This document shows, piece by piece, positions 37,775-47,226 of a stretch of 64,000 bases of DNA (within the stretch, counting starts at the first letter, position 1; every line of letters begins with the position of its first letter). Both the position numbers and the translations under genes were made by a program. The notes under the pieces are model-generated. The model ran no database searches and was not told the DNA's origin. It worked only from the letters and a program-made list of their open reading frames with translations. The DNA lies in contig CAJQOL010000013.1 in the NCBI GenBank assembly GCA_905479925.1, forward strand, positions 107,531 to 171,530. Direction: 5' to 3'. Source of the DNA: an uncultured Kangiellaceae bacterium. GTDB taxonomy: Bacteria; Pseudomonadota; Gammaproteobacteria; Enterobacterales; Kangiellaceae.

Positions 37775-40700
37775 ATGAAAATAATAAATCGTTATCTAAG
37801 TATTCTGTTACTTTTACTTTTTTCAACCGCATCAATCGGCGTTCCCTTTTCAGCAGAATCCAATCATTTTGGTGAACATGACAAAGAAAATAAAGAAGAA
37901 AAGAAAGATGAAAACGATGACAACTCCGCCGCAGAAGTTGAAGATAACGAAGACAAGGACCTACCGCTAAAAGCAGATCGCCGATTAACCTTTGAGGCTT
38001 CCGAAGGATCTTGGATGTCGCTTGATATAAGCCCCGACGGTAAACAGATAGTTTTCGACTTGTTAGGGGACTTGTATACCCTTCCTATCGGAGGCGGAAC
38101 AGCAACTCAAATTACCGACGGCATGGCGATGGACATGCAACCCCGGTTTAGTCCTGACGGTAAAAAGATTGTTTATGTCTCCGACAAAAGCGGCAGTGAA
38201 AACGTTTGGACGCTTGATGTTACCGACCCATCCGCCGAACCAGAGGCATTAACCTCCGATCCCGATGCTAATTTTCAAACCCCAGAATGGAGTTTGGACG
38301 GACAGTATATTGTTGTAGGAAAAAGCGTTGGCTTATTTGCAACTCACAAATTATGGATGTATCACATTGATGGTGGAAATGGCTTACAGCTGATCGACAA
38401 GCCAGAACAACTAAAAACAACTTCCCCAGCGTTTGGTAAAAACAACCGCTATATCTGGTTTGAAGCGCGAAATGGCGACTGGAATTATAACGCGCAATTT
38501 CCGCAGGTTCAGTTAGCGCGCTACGACAGAGATACCGGCAAATTTAACACCATGACTAACCGTTATGGTTCTGCGATGCGACCAGTAGTATCCCCAGGCG
38601 GTAAATACCTGGTATACGCCACTCGTTACGATCACCAGACAGGGTTAGTCAAAAGAGACCTTATGACCGGTGAGGAGCAATGGCTTGCCTATCCAGTACA
38701 ACGTGATGAGCAAGAATCCCGAGCGACTATGGGAACAATGCCTGGTTACGCCTTTACTCCTGACTCTAAAAAGTTACTCGCTTCTTATGGCGGAAAATTC
38801 TGGTCAATCGAGATTAACTCCGGTGTTCAAACTAACATCCCATTTAAAGCGCAAGTTGATATAGGCATTGGTGCAAAAGTAGCCTTTGATTACCCGATTT
38901 CAGACGATCCTAGCTTTGATGCAAGACAAATAAGACATCCGGCCTTGTCTCCAAATGGCAAGAAGCTGGCATTTACCTCATTAGATCGACTTTATGTTAT
39001 GGACTACCCGAAAGGTAAACCTCAGCGAGTGACCAGTGAAAACGTTGGTGAGTACATGCCAGAATGGTCTCCCAATAACCGCTGGTTAAGTTATGTCACC
39101 TGGGATAGTGAAAAAGGCGGACACATTAACAGAGTCCGCCCCAAAGCTAAAAGCAAACCCCGTCGACTTACCCAGCAATCGGCGGTATATCGCAATGTTG
39201 TTTGGAGTAACGACGGCAAACGAATCGTTGCAGAAAAAGGAGCCGCAAGGGAACTGAAGGACGCGACTGGTTTTTACGCTTTTGAACAATTTGCGGAATT
39301 TGTTTGGCTGCCATCAAACGGTGGAGCAACTACTAGCATCATGCCGACCGAGGGCATGTTTCATCCACATTTTACCCAAGACTCCAAACGTATATACGCC
39401 TATGGCGAAAACGGGCTGATTTCATTTCGTTGGGACGGTAGCGATCAGAAAACTCATCTAAAAGTTGTCGGTAAAAAAGATGCGCGCCAAAAAACGGCGC
39501 CACCAGCCTCACTCGTAGTGATGGCGCCAAAAGGTGACCAAGCGCTAGCTCTGCAGAACAATCAGCTTTATTCAATTACCGTACCTTGGGTTGGAGGAAA
39601 GACACCTACAGTTAATACTAGCAGTTACAAAGGAGCCGGATTACCGGTTAGAAAATTATCCAAGATTGCCGCCGACTTCCCATTTTGGTCGGGTGATGGA
39701 AAAACCATACGTTGGTCTTTGGCAAACGCGTTATTCTCTTATGATCTTGATCAAGCCAAAGCGTTTGATGACAAACGTAAAGCCGAAGAAAAAGCGGAAA
39801 AGAAGAAAAAAGAACAACTAGCAGCTGAAGAGAAAAAGAATTCCACGGACAAAGATACAGACAAAGTAGCTGACGCTGGAGATGACGGTAAAGATCAAGA
39901 ATCCAACGACAATAACAAACAGAAAGATTCAAAGGACGAAACAGAAAAAGATGAAAAACCAGAGGAGTTTGAAGCCACTGAGCAGCGAATCATTGTAAAA
40001 GCAAAACGCGATATACCCTCGGGACAGCTTTTACTGAAAGGCGCGCGCATCATCACAATGAAAGGAAAAGAAATATTCGAGAGCGGCGACATTCTGATAG
40101 AAAACAACCGAATTAAAGCGGTAGGCAAAAGCGGTAGCTTGGATGCCCCAAAAAATGTTGAGCAACTCGACTTAGTCGGCAAAACCATCGTACCGGGTTA
40201 TATCGATGTGCATTACCATTCTATGTGGCTAATTCCTGAGCTTCACGGTAAACAGGTTTGGCAATACATGGCAACCATGGCCTATGGCGTTACTACCACG
40301 CGAGACCCCCAAACCTCTACAACCGATGTGCTTAGCTACGCCGATCGCGTTGAAAGCGGTCAAATGGTTGGTCCACGCATTTACTCTACAGGCCCAGGCG
40401 TATTCTGGACAGAGCCTTTAACCAGTTACGAAGACGCTAAGAATGCGCTAACTCGTTATAGTGATTATTACGATACCAAAACTTTTAAGATGTATATGAC
40501 TGGCCAAAGAAAACAACGCCAATGGCTGATCAAAGCATCTAAAGAGTTACAACTAATGCCTACCACCGAAGGCGGATTGGATATTCGCATTGATCTTACC
40601 CATGCGATTGATGGTTATCCTGGAGTTGAACATAATTTACCGGTATTCCCTCTATACAGTGATGTCGTTAACTTATACAAATTTGCCAATACGACTAATA

Positions 40701-41278
40701 CACCAACGCTTTTGGTCGATTACGGTGGTCCGTGGGGAGAGAACTACTATTTTTCTACAGAAAACGTTTATGACAATGCCAAGCTACGCAATTTTATGCC
40801 TTATCAGGAACTTGCAAGCCGCTCATTACGTCGCAGCGCCTGGTTTCATAAAGATGAATACGCTTTCCCTCATCATGCAAAATTCACCCGCGATCTGGTT
40901 GAAGCAGGCGGCAGTGCTGGTGTTGGAAGCCATGGACAAATTCAAGGAATCGGTTTTCACTGGGAGTTATGGGCAATGCAATCTGGCGGTATGTCAAACC
41001 ACGATACCTTACGAACCGCCACCATCTTAGGTGCCAATGCGATAGGTTTTGGTAAAGAGCTAGGTTCTATTGTGCCAGGCAAACTTGCGGATTTAGTCAT
41101 TCTCGACAAAAACCCTTTGGACAACATTAGGCACTCGGAAGCCATTAACCGCATTATGAAAAATGGACGTTTGTACGGTGGTAAAGAGCTTGATGAACAA
41201 TGGCCGAGTCAAAAGCCAAGACCACAATCTAGCTGGAGCAATAGTGCGCCTAAAGTGAAAGCAGGGATCACCCAGTAG
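37775..41278 (+). CDS. Exported beta-propeller/amidohydrolase fusion
   Basis: About 1167 residues from the ATG at 37775, which follows AGGAAG; an upstream frame to 37697 lacks this. A signal peptide precedes a charged acidic spacer. The first ~600 residues are TolB/PD40 repeats (WMSLDISPDGKQIVFDLLGD, PRFSPDGKKIVYVSDKSG, PEWSPNNRWLSYVTWD). A highly charged Lys/Asp/Glu linker (about residues 670-740) leads to an amidohydrolase domain with metal motif PGYIDVHYHSMW and the closing GKLADLVILDKNPLDNI. Related exported proteins act on peptides or cyclic amides, but the substrate is unknown. It is the longest gene in the window and has its own promoter region. Confidence 0.9.
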   Translation: MKIINRYLSILLLLLFSTASIGVPFSAESNHFGEHDKENKEEKKDENDDNSAAEVEDNEDKDLPLKADRRLTFEASEGSWMSLDISPDGKQIVFDLLGDLYTLPIGGGTATQITDGMAMDMQPRFSPDGKKIVYVSDKSGSENVWTLDVTDPSAEPEALTSDPDANFQTPEWSLDGQYIVVGKSVGLFATHKLWMYHIDGGNGLQLIDKPEQLKTTSPAFGKNNRYIWFEARNGDWNYNAQFPQVQLARYDRDTGKFNTMTNRYGSAMRPVVSPGGKYLVYATRYDHQTGLVKRDLMTGEEQWLAYPVQRDEQESRATMGTMPGYAFTPDSKKLLASYGGKFWSIEINSGVQTNIPFKAQVDIGIGAKVAFDYPISDDPSFDARQIRHPALSPNGKKLAFTSLDRLYVMDYPKGKPQRVTSENVGEYMPEWSPNNRWLSYVTWDSEKGGHINRVRPKAKSKPRRLTQQSAVYRNVVWSNDGKRIVAEKGAARELKDATGFYAFEQFAEFVWLPSNGGATTSIMPTEGMFHPHFTQDSKRIYAYGENGLISFRWDGSDQKTHLKVVGKKDARQKTAPPASLVVMAPKGDQALALQNNQLYSITVPWVGGKTPTVNTSSYKGAGLPVRKLSKIAADFPFWSGDGKTIRWSLANALFSYDLDQAKAFDDKRKAEEKAEKKKKEQLAAEEKKNSTDKDTDKVADAGDDGKDQESNDNNKQKDSKDETEKDEKPEEFEATEQRIIVKAKRDIPSGQLLLKGARIITMKGKEIFESGDILIENNRIKAVGKSGSLDAPKNVEQLDLVGKTIVPGYIDVHYHSMWLIPELHGKQVWQYMATMAYGVTTTRDPQTSTTDVLSYADRVESGQMVGPRIYSTGPGVFWTEPLTSYEDAKNALTRYSDYYDTKTFKMYMTGQRKQRQWLIKASKELQLMPTTEGGLDIRIDLTHAIDGYPGVEHNLPVFPLYSDVVNLYKFANTTNTPTLLVDYGGPWGENYYFSTENVYDNAKLRNFMPYQELASRSLRRSAWFHKDEYAFPHHAKFTRDLVEAGGSAGVGSHGQIQGIGFHWELWAMQSGGMSNHDTLRTATILGANAIGFGKELGSIVPGKLADLVILDKNPLDNIRHSEAINRIMKNGRLYGGKELDEQWPSQKPRPQSSWSNSAPKVKAGITQ

Positions 41279-41316
41279 ATTAAGCAGGTTCATTTGCAAC
41301 CAGTTATGCTAATAAC

Positions 41317-41356
41317 TCACTCAGTCTAATCAGCAAATTTGATAACCGCTGAGTGA
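41317..41356. other. Inverted repeat between convergent genes
   Basis: TCACTCAG (41317-41324) and CTGAGTGA (41349-41356) are exact complements 24 bases apart between the amidohydrolase and the minus-strand orphan. No T tract follows; it may act as a weak terminator. Confidence 0.35.
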
Positions 41357-41408
41357 TTTAAACAGAAACTACGGCGAATCGTTCCCGTCTAGTTTGTCGG
41401 CCGATAAG

Positions 41409-41642
41409 CTACAATAAACGCACTGCGACTTTCATCCCATCAACCGTCCAGTGTTGCTTTATATCGTTGTATACTACACGGCTTATAAGAGACTCTTGAG
41501 TATTATCGGAATAACTCACTAGCATCTTACAGAAGTGATCATGCTGCTTAATAAAATCGAGAAACTCGATGGAAATAATTTGAAGAGGAGTATCTAACTG
41601 ACGTCTTTTAGACCAAGACTTGGTAATAATTTGATATTTCAT
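41409..41642 (-). CDS. Small orphan ORF in frame with the upstream phosphatase after its TAG stop
   Basis: A 77-residue basic frame (ATG 41642) with no known family. Its reading frame is the same as that of the preceding PP2C gene, and the 19 codons between that gene's TAG (41700-41702) and this ATG contain no stop. It could be an independent gene without a good ribosome site, a suppressed-stop extension, or a tail lost by nonsense mutation. The phosphatase ends in the family-typical TLLEL motif, so its own stop looks natural. Confidence 0.45.
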   Translation of the reverse strand: MKYQIITKSWSKRRQLDTPLQIISIEFLDFIKQHDHFCKMLVSYSDNTQESLISRVVYNDIKQHWTVDGMKVAVRLL

Positions 41643-41699
41643 TGGCCGCGATAATACGTGCTTAACAGAGCCTTGTCGAATTAATAAACGAATAACCGC

Positions 41700-42851
41700 C
41701 TAAATATTAAGCTCTAATAACGTCATATCGTCAAAATCATCGGGGTCGTCAGCGTAATCAATAATCTGCTGCAAAACCTGCTCTAGCCCTTCGCAGATAG
41801 GCTGTTCGATATTTTCATCGAAGACGGGCTCATTAAGATCTAAAATAGCCTGTTTTAGTCGTTCAGCGCCAAACATACGCTGCTTTTGAGCAACATTACA
41901 GGTTTCCGTTACACCGTCGCTCATCAAATAAAAGCGCTCTCCCGGTTGAACTGACAATTGATAATGGGGCTCAATCTCTTGCGATTCTATTATCCCTAGT
42001 GCGCAGGCCTTAGACTCAAAAGAGCTCCAATGCTTTTCAGCATCGAGCTTTAGAATGTCTTCCATGCCATAGTTCCAAAGTTTCAGCTCTCTTCTATCAG
42101 CACTAATTTCTGCAATTGCAGCGCCCATAAACAGGTTCACAGGCAAAGAAAGTGTCAACACTCGGTTTATCTCGCGAATAATTTTATCGATCGCTTGGTC
42201 CTTTTTAATCAACCGATAGAAAATGTAACTCACTAAAGGACCGCCAATAGCCGCAGTAAGTCCATGCCCAGTAAAATCCGCCACCATAACATACTGGGTC
42301 TGTTGACTATCAAAGCCAGAAAGCACCATGTCGCCGCTATTTAATTCCGATGAACGTGATGCATAAGCAACGTGCTTCTCTTCAAACTCGTTAACCACTT
42401 TCATCCGATCAATAATACGTTCAATGGTATCTCGCTCCATCGAAATTTCGATATTGGCAAGCTCCAATTGCCGCTGAGTTTGATGAAACAAGATCTGATT
42501 TTTAACCCGAGCGGCCAAAATAGCACCAGACAAAGGCTTGGTAATATAATCAATCGCGCCAGCCTCAAGGCCTATAATTTCATCACCTTCTTGGTCCATG
42601 CCAGAAACTAAGATCACGGGAATATGTTTGGTTTCAGGGTTGGTTTTTATTCGGCGACAAACTTCATAACCGTTGAGGTCAGGCATTAAAATATCTAACA
42701 GAACTAAATCGGGCGGGAAATTTTTAACTGACTCAAGCGCTTGATTGCCGTTAAAGGCGGTGCGTATTAAATACTCATCCTCAAGCAAGCTTTCCATAAA
42801 CAGGACAATATCCGGCGCATCATCGACGATTAATATCTCTTGTCGCTTCAA
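41700..42851 (-). CDS. Response regulator with PP2C (SpoIIE-type) phosphatase output
   Basis: A 383-residue protein: a receiver domain (ILIVDDAPD, phosphoacceptor in LVLLDILMPDLNG, lysine in YITKPLSG), a short helical linker, and a PP2C/SpoIIE phosphatase (MVADFTGHGLTAAIGGP, LMSDGVTE, DFDDMTLLEL). Such proteins dephosphorylate anti-sigma-factor antagonists in partner-switching pathways. No STAS or anti-sigma gene is adjacent. It is transcribed away from the methyltransferase gene across a 363-base gap. Confidence 0.93.
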   Translation of the reverse strand: MKRQEILIVDDAPDIVLFMESLLEDEYLIRTAFNGNQALESVKNFPPDLVLLDILMPDLNGYEVCRRIKTNPETKHIPVILVSGMDQEGDEIIGLEAGAIDYITKPLSGAILAARVKNQILFHQTQRQLELANIEISMERDTIERIIDRMKVVNEFEEKHVAYASRSSELNSGDMVLSGFDSQQTQYVMVADFTGHGLTAAIGGPLVSYIFYRLIKKDQAIDKIIREINRVLTLSLPVNLFMGAAIAEISADRRELKLWNYGMEDILKLDAEKHWSSFESKACALGIIESQEIEPHYQLSVQPGERFYLMSDGVTETCNVAQKQRMFGAERLKQAILDLNEPVFDENIEQPICEGLEQVLQQIIDYADDPDDFDDMTLLELNI

Positions 42852-43214
42852 GGTATTACCTTTACTCCAAAAAACTCAAAATGGGATAATTAGAAATTTG
42901 CAGCCATAACCTTATATTTTTCATGGTCATTTCACTCAACAAATAAGGTCACTGGCACTTAACAATCTTAATTAGTATAGAATAAATTACGCAAAATTGT
43001 GTTTAGATGACCTGAATATATCCAGCAAAGCTTTCAACCCCGTAAACGCCTCGCCCCAAGCGGGTCAAAGTATTTGATTTTCCGACCATAAACATTTCTG
43101 CGACTAAAAATTTAAACAGTTTGTTGCAATTTGCAGCCAATCGCTAGTTTCAAAAGACGTCAAAGGTGATATGGTTAGCTTTGATAAAAAACAACCCAAT
43201 GATTGGAGCTTTAA
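42852..43214. other. Divergent intergenic region
   Basis: 363 bases between the PP2C regulator and the exported methyltransferase. It is AT-rich and should hold both promoters. I saw no ORF, long repeat or clear operator. Confidence 0.4.
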
Positions 43215-43964
43215 ATGAACAAGTTATTACTCGCCGGCGTATTGGCGATATCAAGTTTTAGCGCTATCGCTGCAGACGAATCAGCCATGGAAGTTAAACT
43301 AAAGAAGGCGATGAAATCTGAAATTCGTACAGAAAAAGAAGTCGCACGAGATAGAAACAGACTGCCTCTTCAAACCCTTAAGTTTTTTGGTTTGAAAGAC
43401 GATATGAAAGTTGTTGAATTATTACCTGGTGGTGGCTGGTACTCAAAGCTATTGGCTCCAGTTCTAGCTGAAAACGGTGATTTTTCTGTTGCTGTGGGCA
43501 CCCGTCGCGCTGCCGGTTTAGTCGAACAACCGAGCATGGAGAAAATGCGTGTATTAGAAGTAGACCCTAAGATCCGCCGTGAAAAAGGCGATCGCTTCTT
43601 AACGATGAACAAATTTGACTTGGGCGAAAAAGATGTCGACATCGTTTTCACTTTCAGAAACTACCATAATTTGAATGAGAACGGCCGTAAGCGCATGAAT
43701 GATGCATCATTCAAAGCACTCAAGTCCGGTGGTATTTATGCGGTTGTTGACCATACTCGTCGTCACATGGAAAAGTTAAATAACGAAAATGGCCGCCGTT
43801 TTGATCCGGTTCTAGCGATCAAAGAAATTCAAGCAGCTGGCTTCGAATTTGTCGACTATAGCAGCCTGCACTATAGAGCTGACGACGAATTACGCTATGA
43901 AGTTGGCAGAAAATCAGTGACCGGCAACTCAGATCGATTTACTTTAAAATTTAGAAAACCTTAA
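43215..43964 (+). CDS. Exported predicted methyltransferase
   Basis: A 249-residue class I methyltransferase-like protein. The SAM-site region is VVELLPGGGWYSKLLAP, followed by VDIVFTFRNYHN and GGIYAVVDHTRR. The N-terminus MNKLLLAGVLAISSFSAIAA is a textbook Sec signal peptide. Periplasmic SAM-dependent enzymes are unusual because SAM is cytoplasmic, but a family of predicted exported methyltransferases with this signature is known in proteobacteria; their activity is uncharacterised. A SAM-binding relic with another role is possible. Confidence 0.85.
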   Translation: MNKLLLAGVLAISSFSAIAADESAMEVKLKKAMKSEIRTEKEVARDRNRLPLQTLKFFGLKDDMKVVELLPGGGWYSKLLAPVLAENGDFSVAVGTRRAAGLVEQPSMEKMRVLEVDPKIRREKGDRFLTMNKFDLGEKDVDIVFTFRNYHNLNENGRKRMNDASFKALKSGGIYAVVDHTRRHMEKLNNENGRRFDPVLAIKEIQAAGFEFVDYSSLHYRADDELRYEVGRKSVTGNSDRFTLKFRKP

Positions 43965-44083
43965 TTGCCATTCAATAAGCAGAATTCACAGCTAACTTGG
44001 CAATCAAGATAACTTGCCAATCAAAATAACTTGGATTCTGCTTGTTCTAATTAAGGCGGTTTATATTAATGGAGCCTAACCTT

Positions 44084-44608
44084 ATGAAATTACTAGCTTT
44101 CGCCGCTAGCTCTAGCAGCACATCAATTAACAAAAAATTAGTTACCTACGCAACCAGCTTGCTAACCTCGCAATCTTCTGAAGTTTTAGACTTAAACGAC
44201 TACGAGTTGCCGCTATTTAGCACCGACAAAGAAAGAGAAATTGGTTCCCCTCATTTAGCCAAACAGTTTTTCGAAAAAATTAGTCAGGCTGATGCTATTG
44301 TCATTTCCTTTGCCGAACACAATGGCTCTTATACTGCCGCTTATAAAAATCTTTTTGACTGGGTTTCACGAATTGAACAGAAAGTTTTTCAGGATAAGCC
44401 AATCGTTTTGCTGGCAACATCTCCAGGAAAAAGTGGCGCTCAAAATGTTCTCGCCAATGCTGCAAGCGCGATTCCTCATTTCGGTGGAATTGTTAAAGGA
44501 ACTCTTTCGGTACCTGAGTTTTTTAACAACTTTGATGTTGAAGAAAACCGACTAACCAATAATGACTTGAACCAACAGCTGCAGCAATTGGTCAATCGTC
44601 TTAGCTAA
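44084..44608 (+). CDS. NADPH-dependent FMN reductase family protein
   Basis: A 174-residue flavodoxin-like quinone/flavin reductase. The FMN phosphate loop is ASSSSTSINKKL, then IVISFAEHNGSYTAAYKNLFDW (NGSYTxxxKN motif) and LLATSPGKSGAQN. ATG 44084 is preferred over 44069 because GGAG lies nine bases upstream of it. Relatives reduce quinones or azo compounds with NADPH. It is monocistronic by spacing. Confidence 0.9.
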   Translation: MKLLAFAASSSSTSINKKLVTYATSLLTSQSSEVLDLNDYELPLFSTDKEREIGSPHLAKQFFEKISQADAIVISFAEHNGSYTAAYKNLFDWVSRIEQKVFQDKPIVLLATSPGKSGAQNVLANAASAIPHFGGIVKGTLSVPEFFNNFDVEENRLTNNDLNQQLQQLVNRLS

Positions 44609-44709
44609 CCGTGTTTAATTAAACCACCATTGCACAAGACCGAGATAGTTTGTAATCACTATCTCGTTAGCTTAATATCAATCTAAACAGAACAACCAGA
44701 GGCTATTTG

Positions 44710-45786
44710 ATGTTTGCAGAAATTATCGGCTGGGGTAAATGCGCGCCACCCTCGGTATTAAGCAATGACGACTTGGCCACCTTTATGGATACGTCGGATG
44801 AGTGGATATTCTCGCGAACAGGCATTCGTCAGCGACATATTAGCCACGTTGGCAGCTCTGAAATGGCAAGAGTCGCTAGTGAAAGGGCGCTGGCCTGCGC
44901 AGGGATTTCCGCAGAGGAAGTCGATTTGGTTATATTCGGCAGCACCAGCCCCGACGAAGTCATCCCCAATAGCGCGAGCATAGTCGTTAATAGAATCGGC
45001 GCAAAAAATGCCACCGGTTTTGATATGAACTCGGCATGCACAAGTTTTCTGTATGGCTTGAACGTTGCCACCGATATGATAAAAGCCGGCTCAATTAAAA
45101 CAGCCATTGTCATTGGCGTAGAAAAGGCCTCTCGATTTATGGATTATGGCCGTCGCGACAGCGCGGTACTTTTTGGAGATGGCGGTGGCGCAGTCGTATT
45201 GAGGGCCACCGAAGAAGCGTTAGGCCTTATTGATGCTAAGTTAAATATAGTCCCTGATACTAGAGAAATGATTCATATGCCCGGTTGGGGAATGGACCTT
45301 TCCCATCAAGCCCTTAAAGAATTTTATTACTCCATGAATTTCAAAGGACAGGATATATTTAAAAGTGCCGTTAGGGGCATGAATCAAGCTTGTGAAGCAG
45401 TTCTTAAGCGCACCAATACTGACAAAGAATCAATCGATTTTTTTGTACCACACCAAGCTAATTTACGAATTATTCAAACCCTTGCTCACCGTATGAAATT
45501 TGATATGGATAACGTTATGGTATGCGTGGATAAATATGCCAATACCTCAGCAGGCACTATCCCACTGGCATTATGTGACGCCCTAGAAGCCGGAAGAATC
45601 AAACCTGGCATGAGTATTTTAACCGCTGCCTTTGGTGCCGGATTAACCTGTGGCGCCGGTTTAATAAAATGGGGACAAAGAACCACCCCTAAGGGAATTA
45701 GCGACGCTGAGTTACCGGAGTGCAAACAAACCGCATTAGAACTGATCCAACCGGCTATTGAAGCCGCCAAAACGCATTACGCTTGA
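44710..45786 (+). CDS. Beta-ketoacyl-ACP synthase III family protein
   Basis: A 358-residue thiolase-fold condensing enzyme. The catalytic triad is complete: Cys in MNSACTSFLYG, His in FVPHQANLRII and Asn in KYANTSAGTIP. The start at ATG 44710 follows AGAGG; the preceding TTG codon is less likely. It is slightly longer than FabH (about 320) and has an insertion around NIVPDTREMIHMPGWGMD. It may start a special fatty acid or polyketide rather than bulk synthesis, as no fab genes surround it. Confidence 0.9.
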   Translation: MFAEIIGWGKCAPPSVLSNDDLATFMDTSDEWIFSRTGIRQRHISHVGSSEMARVASERALACAGISAEEVDLVIFGSTSPDEVIPNSASIVVNRIGAKNATGFDMNSACTSFLYGLNVATDMIKAGSIKTAIVIGVEKASRFMDYGRRDSAVLFGDGGGAVVLRATEEALGLIDAKLNIVPDTREMIHMPGWGMDLSHQALKEFYYSMNFKGQDIFKSAVRGMNQACEAVLKRTNTDKESIDFFVPHQANLRIIQTLAHRMKFDMDNVMVCVDKYANTSAGTIPLALCDALEAGRIKPGMSILTAAFGAGLTCGAGLIKWGQRTTPKGISDAELPECKQTALELIQPAIEAAKTHYA

Positions 45787-46180
45787 TAGTTGTTGTTTGT
45801 GATAGGCCCTTACTTACCATCGAGTCAACCGGTACATACCATTGAATCGGCTAGCAGGTAAACTCGGATCGGCTAGAAATAGTAGACAAGGTAAGCAAAT
45901 TGATCGAGGTTGCTAAACTCTCAACAACCTAAGATCAATGGATTATCTAACCTGAGCTCGGGATAAGGAAGCCTTAAAAATCGAATGTAATCAAATAGTT
46001 AGTTATAGCAGGTCGCCGTTTCGCGTCAACTTATCTGCATATCTAGAGCCAGCGATGTTAATTTAGTGTCTATCAAGAAAAACTTGTGCAGTAATAGCAC
46101 GCTATTATCAACCAGTTTAACGCTGAGAGGCGCTAAATTACCATTGCTGGAAAGGTTAAATTATCCCGAGTTCAGGTTAT
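45787..46180. other. Intergenic region containing a repeat element
   Basis: 394 bases between the convergent ketoacyl synthase and outer-membrane protein genes. From 45948 on it is filled by an element with inverted ends (separate entry); before it, ATCGGCTAG occurs twice near 45850-45880. No ORF. Confidence 0.5.
45948..46179. repeat. MITE-like intergenic element with terminal inverted repeats
   Basis: The ends TAACCTGAGCTCGGGATAA (45948-45966) and TTATCCCGAGTTCAGGTTA (46161-46179) are inverted copies matching at 18 of 19 positions, enclosing about 194 bases without an ORF. A diverged relative lies at 56885-57040. The right end directly abuts the stop codon of the outer-membrane protein gene. 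It is too short for a transposase and resembles a miniature inverted-repeat element. Confidence 0.6.
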
Positions 46181-46837
46181 CTAGCTCGGATTAACCCAAC
46201 TAAAGTTAAGACTAACACCATTTTCAATATCACTACTCATATATTGGCGATAACCTAGCGTAACGTTTAGGCCAGATTCATTAATAAACCGTAGTCGTGG
46301 TTCAAAATAAAAGCCGCCATCTAAATTAACATCTTCAGAGGGGCAATCGGAACAATTTCCAATACCTCTACTTGCCCATAAAATATCGACGCCGCCCATA
46401 AGATCCAATTTCATGGTATCGGCAAACGCTAGGCTATAACCTAACTCACCGTAAACCCCATATCCCTCGGCACTGGACGATTCACTTGAGACATCGCCGA
46501 AATTATCTTCTACCGTTACTCGAAAGGTATCTTTATCACTCAGTAAAAAGCCTTCCATACCTAACCCATACGTCAGAGAGCCTTTTTGTCCTTCCCAGCC
46601 TAATTTGAAAAAGGTTGCATTGCTGCCTATTCCCTCATCCGCCGCATTATTTTTTTCCAATGAAAAATAACCGACACCGATTAACCAACCTTTGTAGTCA
46701 CCGACATTAAGCGCTTCTGCAATTTCTTCTTTTTTCTCCGCCTTGCTTTCTTTTCTCGCAACGCTATCCGATGCCCAAACGTTAGTTGACAGCGTAATCA
46801 CTAATGCAATCACATTTAGTTTTAAAACCCACTTCAT
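46181..46837 (-). CDS. Outer-membrane beta-barrel protein
   Basis: A 218-residue protein with a signal peptide ending near VWASD. Alternating hydrophobic and polar residues follow (GWLIGVGYFSLEKN, FFKLGWEGQKGSLTYGLGM, GGVDILWASRG), with a final strand ending VSLNFSWVNPS. One loop has a CSDC pair that could form a disulfide. The function is unknown. The gene begins 12 bases after a 13-base tandem repeat, and its ribosome site AAGGA lies between, so repeat number could change expression. Confidence 0.82.
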   Translation of the reverse strand: MKWVLKLNVIALVITLSTNVWASDSVARKESKAEKKEEIAEALNVGDYKGWLIGVGYFSLEKNNAADEGIGSNATFFKLGWEGQKGSLTYGLGMEGFLLSDKDTFRVTVEDNFGDVSSESSSAEGYGVYGELGYSLAFADTMKLDLMGGVDILWASRGIGNCSDCPSEDVNLDGGFYFEPRLRFINESGLNVTLGYRQYMSSDIENGVSLNFSWVNPS

Positions 46838-47226
46838 AAAATAATCCTTCTATTTGCTTTTGCTATTTGCTTTTGCTATTTAGTCTTGCTATTAATTTCT
46901 GCTATCTAGTCTTGCTAATCAATTGCGCGAGCTAGAATCACAGCTTGATTTCACCACCTAGCTGTTGATTCATTTAGCGCAACACTTATTGCTTCGCATC
47001 AAATTCGGCGCCACTATAATGAATTGAAAAGACAAAAACAACTGGTCATATGTACATTACTAGCACTGCTTTTTTTGATTCCAAATGATTATAATAATTC
47101 AACTTTTTTATCACCTTTGATCACCGTTTTGGGTGTAATATAGTTTTTGTGTTCTTAAATGACTCAATCAACCTTGAGCCAAATATTTTTACATTAGAGT
47201 TGGTCGAATACGAGTATGATAAAACC
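46838..47226. other. Divergent intergenic region with tandem repeats
   Basis: 389 bases between the outer-membrane protein and the amine oxidase. The first part is a 13-base tandem repeat (separate entry); the remainder is AT-rich and should hold both promoters. A GTG-started frame from 47149 would extend the oxidase but does not look coding. Confidence 0.45.
46850..46914 (-). repeat. 13-base tandem repeat x5 next to an outer-membrane protein start
   Basis: Five head-to-tail units: CTATTTGCTTTTG twice, then CTATTTAGTCTTG, CTATTAATTTCTG and CTATCTAGTCTTG. They lie in the untranslated leader of the gene starting at 46837, directly before its ribosome site. The first two units are identical; the others have diverged. 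Confidence 0.85.

Noticed and set aside
47149..47226. GTG-started N-terminal extension of the amine oxidase
   Set aside because: The extension would bury the twin-arginine signal about 60 residues from the start; ATG 47227 is more plausible.
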